Positions 52,801 through 60,879 of a stretch of 64,000 nt of DNA are shown in pieces (the first letter of the stretch is position 1; each line of letters opens with the position of its first letter). The stretch covers positions 124,001 to 188,000 of the forward strand of contig JACKFF010000007.1 in NCBI GenBank assembly GCA_020632595.1, read 5' to 3'. Source of the stretch: Nitrospiraceae bacterium. Lineage in GTDB: Bacteria > Nitrospirota > Nitrospiria > Nitrospirales > UBA8639. The translations under genes were made by a program, and so were the position numbers. The notes under the pieces were generated by a model. That model was not told the DNA's origin. It searched no databases and was given only the letters and a program-made list of their open reading frames with translations.

Positions 52801-53460
52801 CTATTCAAGGGGGGAAATTCCTAACTTGACGGCGAATTTCGTGAGATCGGCCTTGGAATGAAGACCCAGGGCCTGCACAATTTGCATTTTATGGAACGCA
52901 ACCGTGCTTTGGGATATCGTCAACACGTTGGCTATGTCTTTCGCAGAGAATCCTTGAGCCACAAGCCTTAACACCTCCTGTTGCCTGGGAGTTAATTTTC
53001 CGGAAAGTTCTGTGCCCGGCATACCATCCATTTGGGCAAAAACCGCATTCTGTACCTCCTCCGGAATGAGGGGAGAGAGGTATCTCTGTTTTTCCTGAAC
53101 GTGTTGAATCGCTGTTAATAATTCGTTTCCTGCGGTTTGCTTCGGGACATACCCTTCTCCGCCGCTACGAAACGCCTCCATAATGAAAGTCGGCTCTAAA
53201 TGCATAGAAACAAAAATTATTTTTACGGATGGGCATATCGTTTTTAAGATTCGAGCGGCTTCGTACCCGTTTTGATCCGGCATTGAGATGTCCATCAGGA
53301 GAATATCGGGCTTGGTTTGCCGGATTTGACCGACCAAATCGTTTGCACTATGGGCTTCCCCAACGATGTCATGATGGGGTTCTAGCAGTTTTTTGCAACT
53401 CTCCAAAACAAGAATATGATCGTCAACAAGGAATAATCGTGCGCGCTTGATAGTATTCAT
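52801..53460 (-). CDS. NarL/FixJ-type response regulator (219 aa)
   Basis: The receiver (residues 7-122) shows LFLVDDHILVLESC, D57 in LLMDISMPDQNG, VSMH and the lysine in YVPKQTAGNEL; the HTH (about 155-215) reads LTPRQQEVLRLVAQGFSAKDIANVLTISQSTVAFHKMQIVQALGL. It is about 40% alike to the 52048 regulator by eye, so these are paralogues. A strong copy of the 18-base motif (site p, 53633-53650) lies 173 bases upstream, raising the possibility of autoregulation. It has no adjacent kinase. Confidence 0.95.
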   Translation of the reverse strand: MNTIKRARLFLVDDHILVLESCKKLLEPHHDIVGEAHSANDLVGQIRQTKPDILLMDISMPDQNGYEAARILKTICPSVKIIFVSMHLEPTFIMEAFRSGGEGYVPKQTAGNELLTAIQHVQEKQRYLSPLIPEEVQNAVFAQMDGMPGTELSGKLTPRQQEVLRLVAQGFSAKDIANVLTISQSTVAFHKMQIVQALGLHSKADLTKFAVKLGISPLE

Positions 53461-53632
53461 ACGATAAAAAATCTGGGAAATGACATTTCTCTCAATTAGA
53501 TCTCATTTGGATTGAAGACCCCGAATTTGTTTGCGGAACATTCCACTTTAACACGTCCTTATAGGCTCCTCTCCATCCCCTTCATTCCGATAAGCGGTTG
53601 TCTTTACTATAGCCAGGGTTAGCGCATCGGCC

Positions 53633-53650
53633 AACTGGACAAAACCCTTG
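53633..53650 (-). promoter_or_regulatory. Copy of the 18-base intergenic motif (site p)
   Basis: Minus-strand sequence CAAGGGTTTTGTCCAGTT with GCTATAGT about 21 bases downstream; it points to the 53460 regulator. Confidence 0.65.
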
Positions 53651-53825
53651 GATAATTGCCTGAATTATTACAGAATTGCTGAATGTGGAGATGCGAAAGT
53701 CCCGCCGATTTGTCTATGGTCGGCATGCTGTATCGGCAAAAATTATAGCTATGCCGCCTCAGGGTGGACCTTCTCAAGGTTTGCCTTTGCAGAAGAGTCA
53801 GTACTCTTGCTACACCGGGGGAATG

Positions 53826-53863
53826 AAGCGAACATGGAGGGGTTTCCCCTCCATGTTTCGCTT
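53826..53863. terminator. Long hairpin downstream of the leftward PepSY gene
   Basis: The arms 53826-53842 and 53846-53863 pair over 17 bases with a single bulged A and a 3-base loop; the top is CATGGAGGGG. It lies 55 bases beyond the stop at 53918. Confidence 0.65.
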
Positions 53864-53917
53864 TATGAGGATACTATTGGAGCGTGATGATTCCCTTCTT
53901 AACAATGGGAAACAAAT

Positions 53918-54214
53918 TTAATCCTTTTCAATCTTCACGACTTCTCCTGAATGAGCATCAACATAGACTTCTTTGGTGGTTTCACGTTCATCAACGATCT
54001 TAACTTCAAATACGGTTTTGCCGTGTTCATTTTCCAATTCAGCATCCACGGCTTTGCCCTTCACCGTTGTCAGGGCTTTTTCCACAGCCTCGACGAGCGT
54101 GATTTGAGTGCCCTTCAATAATTCGGCTTTATCATCTTCAAATAAGGCCAAAGCCGAACTTACCGGCAGAATACACGTGGTCATCACCAGACAGGGAATT
54201 AGACGATTCTTCAT
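53918..54214 (-). CDS. Exported PepSY-domain protein (98 aa)
   Basis: The start at 54214 has AAAGGAG 8 bases upstream. The signal peptide (KNRLIPCLVMTTCILPVSSALA) precedes one PepSY domain: LVEAVEKALTTVKGKAVDAELENEHGKTVFEVKIVDERETTKEVYVDAHSGEVVKIE. The conserved A-x-x-A...G...E-E-G--V-EV-V.....V-VDA-TGEV pattern is clear. PepSY proteins are periplasmic, often inhibitors or partners of M4 proteases or of two-component systems. No partner is adjacent. Confidence 0.9.
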   Translation of the reverse strand: MKNRLIPCLVMTTCILPVSSALALFEDDKAELLKGTQITLVEAVEKALTTVKGKAVDAELENEHGKTVFEVKIVDERETTKEVYVDAHSGEVVKIEKD

Positions 54215-54591
54215 AGCAGACTCCTTTGTTGTAAAAATGACGGTCATTTTCCTATCGCTGAACGTAAGGTCAGTATGCCCCTACTCGAGCGCCTGTCGCA
54301 TTAGACAAAAGGTCGCGACCCACCCTGATGTTGTCTTTCAAAGCCGAGGGATAGCGGGAAGCCGAAAATCAGAAGCCTGGAATAGACCGGGTATTCATAA
54401 TGAACTATTTGACGGTGAGAGAGGTTAGGCCGTTCTTTCGAAGACCTCATTGTTCAGATGATCCCTCCCTGCATGGATATATGGCCGTGGCAAATGGAAA
54501 GTTTATCTAGTGAGGAAGGACCGATTCCCGTTCATAATTGAACGTACCTTTAACGGCAATGGGTGATTGAAGAAATCGAAAGGAGGAGGTT
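54215..54591. other. Intergenic region without a recognised gene
   Basis: It lies between the leftward PepSY gene and the rightward 54592 gene. A rightward frame at 54108-54428 is a shadow of the PepSY gene plus upstream DNA. The right end carries GGAGGAGG for the next gene. No motif copy is seen. Confidence 0.4.
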
Positions 54592-54927
54592 ATGCAAAGA
54601 CAGAACTTGTGCAATTCATGTGTGATGGTAGCGACGATCCTGTTTGTGGCGGCATCGGGAGTGATGCCTAATCAAATCCATGCCTCTGAACGGGACCAAA
54701 AGGAAATTGCGCCTGTGGGGTCCGGGGTCATTGAAGGCCGGGTGATTGAAGTAGAACAGTTGACTCTTGTGATCGAAAAAGCAAACGGTGAAGTGGTTCG
54801 CGTTCCCATGCCCGGAAAAAGCGGGGAATCTTCAACCGACTTTGAAAAAGGAGATTACATCGAGGTAGCCATATCTCCTGAAGGAATAACGACTTCTGTC
54901 AGAAAGGTTGCGAAAACGGAAAACTGA
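54592..54927 (+). CDS. Small secreted OB-like protein (111 aa)
   Basis: AAAGGAGGAGG precedes the ATG. The signal peptide (VMVATILFVAASGVMPNQIHA) is followed by a single small beta domain: GSGVIEGRVIEVEQLTLVIEKANGEVVRVPMPG and FEKGDYIEVAISPEGI. This strand order resembles the C-terminal domain of the 8759 PRC protein (EGTVENVDY...EGDKVEVTGSRI), which suggests a common secreted OB-like module. No named family is certain. It is followed after about 100 bases by the metallothionein gene. Confidence 0.65.
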   Translation: MQRQNLCNSCVMVATILFVAASGVMPNQIHASERDQKEIAPVGSGVIEGRVIEVEQLTLVIEKANGEVVRVPMPGKSGESSTDFEKGDYIEVAISPEGITTSVRKVAKTEN

Positions 54928-55030
54928 AAGCCATAATAGGGGGGATCTGAATAATCGGGTCAAGAAAATATTGGCGGAGTGCTGGAGAAGCCGATGAACT
55001 CCGTTATCAGGAAGAAAGTGAGGTTTTCTG

Positions 55031-55195
55031 ATGAATGCCGTCTGCGCCCATCCCCCATGTTCATGCCAGAATGCCGAGGGTGAGGAATACTGTTCGGAAG
55101 AATGTGCCAATGTGATTACCGCGCCTGTAGGAAAGTGTCGGTGTGGTCATGAGAGTTGTGAAGGTTATTTGAAATATCGAGATGCCGGTACCTGA
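55031..55195 (+). CDS. bmtA: Bacterial metallothionein (SmtA/BmtA family), 54 aa
   Basis: AGTGAGG lies just before the ATG. The product MNAVCAHPPCSC, then YCSEECANV and KCRCGHESC, has eight cysteines (5, 10, 12, 21, 25, 36, 38, 43) and histidines 7 and 40. The C-x-HPPC-C...YCS-EC-A...C-CGH-x-C arrangement is that of the BmtA/SmtA metallothioneins, which bind zinc (also cadmium or copper) in a four-metal cluster. It would buffer cytoplasmic metals. No SmtB-type repressor gene is in the window. The gene is too short for routine length cut-offs. Confidence 0.92.
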   Translation: MNAVCAHPPCSCQNAEGEEYCSEECANVITAPVGKCRCGHESCEGYLKYRDAGT

Positions 55196-55669
55196 AAATT
55201 TTTCAGGTTTGCTAAACCCGGGGGAAGCCTAGTCATTCAAAAGCTTGATTCTATTTCCGCAAGAGAGCCTTAGGGCCAATGATAGGATTGAAGGCTGGGA
55301 AAATCACCAATATTCGATAGTCCGGAAGTAACAACAGGGCCTACATCAACAAATCCCGTGCACAACACCATTGCCCCATGACGTTGTCCGGGCAGTCCGA
55401 TCACCGTCGTAATTCTTTCCTCAATTAGGAATCAATTCCTCGCACAGGGCTGATGGCTATTTTAAGAACAACAAGAGAGCCTCCGATATCACCAACAATC
55501 CATCAGGAGATCGCAAGTATTCCGCACCCGCCCAGGTTAGGATGACCCCTTCGCTAAGGTATTACGTATTCTATTCTGGAGCCGCGAATGTGGCGGAGGA
55601 TTGGGGGTGTCTTTGATCTTCTAGCGGAGGAGGTGAGGGGATTTTGTGTTCGACCTGAGGCGAACAAGG
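55196..55669. other. Intergenic region with no supported gene
   Basis: Only short frames without ribosome sites are present. The left end contains GGTTTGCTAAACC, a 5-bp stem around a 3-base loop, possibly the end of the metallothionein transcript. The right part runs into the decayed lipoprotein gene. Confidence 0.35.
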
Positions 55670-56118
55670 CATTTGGAACAGTGCAAAGCGGCCTCCCGAT
55701 TGAGTTGAAAATTGGTTGTCTGCTATACGTGTATACCACCATCGGCCTTCTGCCTGTTTTTCGGACGATGACAAGCAAAGATCAAACTCACCTTCGCGAT
55801 CGTTTTTTGTTGATACCATGTGCCTTGCTACCAGCCATTATCGAGTTTCGTCGTCAACAATCGTTCCCCTTGCCATTCATAGGCGCCGTGGCCTTCCCGA
55901 TTAAGAGTTAAGCAGTAAGCACCGTTTTCATCACGGTATTCCCATGTTCCGGCTAGATCCGCTTTCTTCATTGAAGACGGTTGTAGATTTTGTCCCGGTG
56001 CATGCACCTGAGGTTCCGGAGGGTTGCTTCGACAGCCAAAGAATACAAACTGTAAAAACAGAAAGACCCCCACCATTTTCCATTTACGCAAATGGACTGT
56101 TTCTAAAGTTATTAGCAT
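55670..56118 (-). pseudogene. Broken lipoprotein gene (in-frame stop plus frameshift)
   Basis: From the ATG at 56118 the frame has a hydrophobic signal with lipobox FFGC and then DLAGTWEYRDENGAYCLTLNREG, GAYEWQGERLLTTKLDNGW, and stops at TAG (near 55828). Directly after it the same frame continues QGTWYQQ, and then after an A6 run a shifted frame gives NDREGEFDLCLS, QAEGRWWYTRIAD and STQSGGRF, which completes the repeated GTW...GRWWYTRI beta design. One nonsense codon and one frameshift at the A-run therefore separate a once continuous secreted protein of about 145 residues. It could also express the short form; I consider it decayed. Confidence 0.6.
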
Positions 56119-56650
56119 AATCCAACCTACTATATTTTCTTCACTAGGATTGAAAGATGAATCCGTTACTCAACACGGCTCTGGCGGGTAGCCGGGCATT
56201 TTTCTGTAGCACCGTTTCTTCCTGCTAGGATCCTGGTGAAGGCCGCGCATTTCGCCACCATAATGGGCTCCTGGATTTAATGCTTTTTGCCATGATGTGT
56301 ATGTTTATTTTCACTTGTACTGCTTAAATTATTGCATGGATATTATAAGGCCTGCATGGACATGCCCTTTCGTGAATAGTGAAATATCCAAAAGAATCGG
56401 GTAGGCGTAAATATTTTCCATAGACAGAGCACTCTCGATTCACCGTTCCGGGGGAGAGGAGAAGGAGCAGTGGGCAGGTAAAAGACCGGTTTCCCGTCCA
56501 AGGGGCATGATGTCAAGTTTTGTAGGCCAACCCCAGGAGGAAGCACCGGTTAAATAGATTGCGCAACTTTTTACATCAGATGTTTGTATTTTCGCCTGAT
56601 GTTTGAAGAGCTGAAGGACAGTCTCCATCCGCGTCACTTGTGATTCTGTA
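56119..56650. other. Intergenic region without a convincing gene
   Basis: Leftward frames at 56343-56546 and 56440-56637 overlap each other and lack ribosome sites. I see no repeat or motif copy. Nothing supported. Confidence 0.35.
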
Positions 56651-56893
56651 TTAATTTAAGCACAACCCTTCCTCTTCCTTGTTTTTTTGCCGGTTCCCTT
56701 TACTTGCCGACCGTGTCCCCCCTTTTTCGTCTTCCCCATGGTCTTCGGACGGGTATTTTTCATGGATGAGGCCTTCCCGGAGCCGAAGATTTTCCTCCAC
56801 CACTTGAGAAAGTTCCTTGATAAGTTTTCGATTTTGTTCCTGGAGATATAAAATCTCCTCCTCCAATTGTTCGATATTCAAGAAATGGGTCAT
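56651..56893 (-). CDS. Small coiled-coil protein (80 aa)
   Basis: AAGGAGGG lies 5 bases before the ATG at 56893. Residues 5-45 form a coiled coil with clear heptads (IEQLEEEILYLQEQNRKLIKELSQVVEENLRLREGL). The rest is a short charged linker (EDHGEDEKGG, RSASKGNRQKNKEEE) ending in CLN. There is no signal peptide. A leucine-zipper-type oligomerisation role is suggested by the heptads; partners are unknown. It stands alone. Confidence 0.65.
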   Translation of the reverse strand: MTHFLNIEQLEEEILYLQEQNRKLIKELSQVVEENLRLREGLIHEKYPSEDHGEDEKGGTRSASKGNRQKNKEEEGLCLN

Positions 56894-57400
56894 CAATTCC
56901 CTCCTTCTCTGTTAGTAAATTTCCAGCCATCTACGATGCTTGGCCGATCCGATATTAAACATTCTCCCTGTTCAGGTCCTATTTGTATCTTATCAGGCGA
57001 ATCCATACATGGTGAAATCGTGTGTTCGACACAGGAATTTTCCCTTACATGATAATAATCTTGAACAAACCTCTGACTCGTGAGGCTTGATCCAGGGTTT
57101 CTGCCAGTAGGGGAGACACTATTTCCTGGTAGCATACCTTTTAAAAGATGAGCAGATCATGAATGTATGGATGCGAGCCTTCTTGGAAGGGAATGGTTCC
57201 CTGATGGGTGAGTTCTGTAGATCCCTGGGCAATGAGCCCTCACTCATTTCAAGCGGATGGACGAAGGGAAAAATTCACAACCTTCTCGCCATTGAGGTCA
57301 AGTTCTTTATTTTTGGTCTATCCATTTGTGACAGGCGAGCACGACGTTGAGCATTCCTGTGAATCTAGCATGATCCGGAGAAGGGAGAGAACGAGCATTG
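56894..57400. other. Intergenic region with motif site q
   Basis: About 507 bases precede the GH15 gene. Motif site q lies at 57092-57109 on the plus strand. A rightward frame at 57159-57350 starts with an ATG but has a poor ribosome site and no recognised domain. If the motif drives the GH15 gene, its leader would be roughly 250 bases. Confidence 0.4.
57092..57109 (+). promoter_or_regulatory. Copy of the 18-base intergenic motif (site q)
   Basis: Sequence CCAGGGTTTCTGCCAGTA with TAGCATACC about 20 bases downstream; it points toward the GH15 gene. Confidence 0.6.
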
Positions 57401-59199
57401 ATGCATTACCCGCCTATCGAACAGCATGGCGTGATCGGGGACCTACATACGGTGGCGCTAGTGGGGACGAACGGTTCGATCGATTTCATGTGTTTCCCAC
57501 GTTTTGATTCCCCCACCATTTTGGCTCCTTGCTGGATCAACAGGATGGGGGAGAATTTTCTATCTTTGCCCTTCGTGGGACCGGCCAACAAAAGCAACTT
57601 TACTTGACCGACACCAATATTCTCCTGACGCAATTGTATGCCGAAGAAGGGATGGGCGAAATTTCGGATTTTATGCCTATTGAAGAGGCCGGGCAGATTC
57701 ATAACGTGATTCGTCGTGTGAAAACCGTGCGGGGAGAAATGCAATACCGCATGCGTTGCGCCCCAAGGTTCAATTATGCCAGCGCATCTCATACCATTGA
57801 ACAGCATCATGCCAAAGAAGTGGTGTTTATTTCCCATAGTCCGGATCAGACACGCTTACGACTTCGCGCGTCCGTTCCTCTTCAGGTGATCGATCAGGAT
57901 GTCATTGCGCAATTCACGCTCAAAGCCGGGGACCATGCCACCTTCATTCTGGAGGATGCCGGCAATAGTGACCAGTCTGTTGCGTCCAATCCGGAGGATG
58001 TGTCGGATGTTTTTAAAGCCACAATGAACTTTTGGCAGAACTGGTTGGGCTCCTGCCGGTATGAAGGGCGCTGGCGAGAAACCATCCATCGTTCCGCTTT
58101 AATGCTGAAATTGTTGACCTTTCGTCCGAACGGAGCGATTGTGGCTTCCCCCACATTTGGGCTTCCTGAAATCATCGGTGGAGAAAGAAATTGGGATTAT
58201 CGGTACACCTGGATTCGGGATGCCGCTTTTACCGTGTATGCGTTTTTGCGCCTGGGGTTTACCAAAGAGGCCGTTGCTTTTAACGAATGGGTGGAAGATC
58301 GCTTTAGCCATATGAACGGACAGCATCCTCTCCAGGTCATGTATCGGATTGATGGTAGTAAGGATCTACTCGAACAGACCCTACCAAACTTGGCCGGGTA
58401 TAAAGGGTCTTCGCCCGTCAGGATCGGCAATGCCGCCCATGAACAACTTCAACTCGATGGATTGGGGGCCCTCATGGATTCCATCTATTTATCCAATAAA
58501 TATGGGAGACTGATCTCTTATGACTTTTGGAGAAGTCTCGCGCAGCTGGTTGATTGGGTCTGTGATAACTGGCAGGTTCCTGACCATGGTGTATGGGAAT
58601 TTCGCGGGCAATCTCGTGAGTTTTTGTATTCCCGGTTGTTCTGTTGGGTGGCTGTGGACCGGGGAATACGGTTGGCGAAAAAACGATCTTTACCTGGACC
58701 GATCAGACGTTGGGAACAGGTTCGTGACGATATTTATCAAGAAGTGATGCGGGACTTCTGGAATCCCGAATTGAAATCCTTCGTTCAATATAAGGGCAGT
58801 CAAATTTTGGATGCGTCAAGTCTGGTGATGCCATTAGTCAAATTTGTCAGTCCGACCGATCCCCGTTGGTTGATGACGTTGAAGTCTATCGAATCCCATC
58901 TTGTCGAAGATTCGCTTGTCTATCGTTTTCGCGAAAAGAATCAAGTTATGGATGATCTTTCAACGGAGAATGGAAGTTTTTCGATGTGTACGTTTTGGTA
59001 CATCGAGTGTTTATCTCGCGCCGGAGATGTCAAAAAGGCCCACTTTCTGTTTGATAAAATGTTGGGCCATGCCAATCATCTCGGATTATTCGGCGAAGGC
59101 TTAGGTCCCGGCCTGGCGCATTTGGGCAATTTTCCTCAAGCTTTGACTCATTTGGCCTTAATCAGCGCGGCATATGATCTGAATCGGCGCATGCAATGA
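57401..59199 (+). CDS. GH15 family glycoside hydrolase (glucoamylase/trehalase-like), split by a frameshift
   Basis: An N-terminal frame from the ATG at 57401 reads MHYPPIEQHGVIGDLHTVALVGTNGSIDFMCFPRFDSPTI, the usual start of GH15-like proteins, then the homologous frame jumps by one base at a TTTT run near 57515 to LLDQQDGGEFSIFAL and continues to 59199. Together they give about 598 residues with an N-terminal beta domain and an (alpha/alpha)6 barrel (GLPEIIGGERNWDYRYTWIRDAAF with the catalytic-side acid, QLDGLGALMDSIYL, LGNFPQALTHLALI). One missing T restores SPTIFGSLLDQQ. Assembly error, phase variation or recent inactivation are possible. Expected substrates are alpha-glucans or trehalose. 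Confidence 0.85.
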
Positions 59200-59565
59200 C
59201 CTGTCTCGTTTCCTGCTAGGCCGCTATTGGGTTGAATGAACATGGCCCGGCTCTTCCCCCCCCCTAATCTGGCATAACGAACGATCCGGAGAGGAGTTCT
59301 TGTTCACAGCCAGGTAGCAGAACGCTGTTCGCCTCTGTCCATTTCATACGAATTGAGCAAGACAATTCGAAGGGGACTCAAGTGTATTTTTAATGATATT
59401 CCAGGGTTCCTTCCAGTGTTCGCGGGAACAGAACACCATTACATTCCAGTAGAGTTTTTGAATGCTCAATAAATTATATGGTTCAAGTGGTTAATGGAAT
59501 AAATCGGATGGAAGGTACGGTGGCATCGCCAATCACTAATCACATGCCGGCAAGGAGTTACTGTT
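59200..59565. other. Intergenic region with motif site r
   Basis: There is no gene. Motif site r lies at 59401-59418 on the plus strand. The right end carries the AAGGAG of the DksA-like gene. Confidence 0.45.
59401..59418 (+). promoter_or_regulatory. Copy of the 18-base intergenic motif (site r)
   Basis: Sequence CCAGGGTTCCTTCCAGTG, 148 bases before the 59566 start, with CATTACATT about 19 bases downstream. Confidence 0.6.
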
Positions 59566-59967
59566 ATGAGTAAGATGGCTCACGAAGTTATTTCTGAAGG
59601 TCGTAACGAAGGACTAAGGCAAATGTTGTTAGAGAAGAAAAATGAGGTTCAAAAACAAATTGATGATTTGATTCTCCAGCGTCGTGAAGAACAGGAGCGG
59701 TGGCGTGGGGAACCGGCCATGGATAATCAGGATATGGCTTGCCGCGATAGTTCAGCCGATCAACTCCTTTCCTTACTGGAAATCCGTCACCGGATGCGTG
59801 TGACCCTTGACGAAGCATTGACTCGCCTTCGGGAAGGAACCTACGGATTTTGTCATGAGTGTGGAGCGCCGGTCAGTAATGCCCGCCTCAAGGCATTACC
59901 TTTCGCGAAAACCTGTTTTGATTGTCAAAATGTGATTGAGGAACTTGAAAAGGTCGCACGAAGTTAG
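59566..59967 (+). CDS. TraR/DksA-type zinc finger protein (133 aa)
   Basis: AAGGAG lies 9 bases before the ATG. The N-terminal coiled coil (about 15-85, LRQMLLEKKNEVQKQIDDLILQRREEQER) and the C-terminal C4 zinc finger (CHECGAPVSNARLKALPFAKTCFDC) form the DksA/TraR design. The acidic tip between the helices, needed for RNA polymerase secondary-channel action in DksA, is less clear here (PAMDNQDMACRDSSAD). It may modulate transcription initiation under stress. Motif site r lies upstream. Confidence 0.88.
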   Translation: MSKMAHEVISEGRNEGLRQMLLEKKNEVQKQIDDLILQRREEQERWRGEPAMDNQDMACRDSSADQLLSLLEIRHRMRVTLDEALTRLREGTYGFCHECGAPVSNARLKALPFAKTCFDCQNVIEELEKVARS

Positions 59968-60083
59968 GGGATGCCCTTTTAGCAGGAAGCGAGGAGATGA
60001 GTGCTAGCCGGATGAAACTGCAGCAGTGTTCAGGGATATCCCTGAATGAACCTTTCTGGAAAATTATGTGGGAAGTTTATGAT

Positions 60084-60389
60084 TTAGCGGTTCCGTCTCT
60101 GGAGGGCCACCCCAAAGGTCGGCCGGGGACGAGGCACCCGCTCAGTTTGGGGAAGCGGATCCAATACCTCTTTCTGGTTTTTTAAGATCACCGGATCAAT
60201 CACATTGCCGCATTGTATGCAGTGTTTGGTGGTAATCCACAATTCTCCTTCGGGGTTGGCTACATCCAAACAATGTCCCTTAATCAGGAGACCTCCACAT
60301 CGATCACAGGAGGATTGATTCATCATGTGGGCAATTTCAACCTCGATGGTATTGGCAGCACGAGTGGGTTTTTTGGTCGTCTGTGGCAT
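60084..60389 (-). CDS. Small zinc-ribbon-like protein (101 aa), paralogue of the 40442 gene
   Basis: The ATG at 60389 has AGAGGAGGTG upstream. The core CDRCGG, KHCIQCGNVIDPVILKNQ is shared almost letter by letter with the 40442 protein (CSRCGG, KHCIQCGDVIDPFILLNR), while the N-terminus (KKPTRAANTIEVEIAHMM) and C-terminus (RVPRPRPTFGVALQRRNR, basic) differ. The family binds one zinc through two CxxC knuckles. The basic tail would suit nucleic-acid contact. A motif copy (site s) lies 116 bases upstream. Confidence 0.75.
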   Translation of the reverse strand: MPQTTKKPTRAANTIEVEIAHMMNQSSCDRCGGLLIKGHCLDVANPEGELWITTKHCIQCGNVIDPVILKNQKEVLDPLPQTERVPRPRPTFGVALQRRNR

Positions 60390-60879
60390 AACACACCTCC
60401 TCTCTTGTTAAGCACATGGGTAGGGGGATGGATTCTCAAGGACATAGAGTCGGCGAGTGGGTTGTATATCTGGTTTCACCCTAAAGTGGGATTACCGTCA
60501 TGACAACTGTATAGATCCCTGGTTCTTGGGTAATAATTCCAAATTGAAATTCCGCCTGGTGGGAAAAATGCTGGTTTCCTGGGGGAAGAAAACACCGGTC
60601 TGTCCTGACGGGACCTTAGAGCGTCCCTTTCCTGACTGGTGAAATCTCATCCAATACTTTATGTTTAACGCCAATCGATCTTTTCCCTCTCGTCCTTCTA
60701 CAATGGTCCTTGCAGTTTTTCCCGGCGCTGTGTTGATGATACAGGTTCAGACCTGTTTCCGGTCACTTCTCTCAAATCCGGTTTATCCACCAGTTCAGAT
60801 TCCGTCTTACTAGAATGATTTGTGCCTGTGTAGCAATGGAACTTTTCAGCCCCCTATTTGATGAGGTGGTGTTACGGAG
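60390..60879. other. Divergent intergenic region with motif site s
   Basis: It lies between the zinc-ribbon gene and the CHAD gene. Motif site s is at 60505-60522 on the minus strand. Small rightward frames overlap but lack ribosome sites. Nothing else is supported. Confidence 0.4.
60505..60522 (-). promoter_or_regulatory. Diverged copy of the 18-base motif (site s)
   Basis: Minus-strand sequence CCAGGGATCTATACAGTT, 116 bases before the ATG at 60389. The seventh base deviates from all other sites. Confidence 0.45.

Larger units (their letters stand above)
53461..53917. other. Intergenic region with motif site p and a long hairpin
   Basis: There is no supported gene; two small rightward frames at 53648-53921 have no ribosome site. 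Motif site p lies at 53633-53650. A hairpin at 53826-53863 is described separately. A second incomplete motif-like CCAGGGTTAGC (plus strand, 53613) faces the opposite way. Confidence 0.45.

Noticed and set aside
55571..55819. Independent gene with GRWWYTRI
   Set aside because: It is better explained as the frameshifted second half of the lipoprotein at 56118, because the halves join into one beta design.
57159..57350. Rightward 63-codon frame between motif site q and the GH15 gene
   Set aside because: It has a poor ribosome site and no domain; kept as leader DNA of the GH15 gene.
8615..60522. The 18-base motif as a sigma-54 promoter
   Set aside because: The GG and GC doublets are not 10 bases apart as in the -24/-12 consensus.
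8615..60522. The repeated motif as a CRISPR array or tandem repeat
   Set aside because: Copies are dispersed, occur on both strands, have no regular spacers and no cas genes are present.
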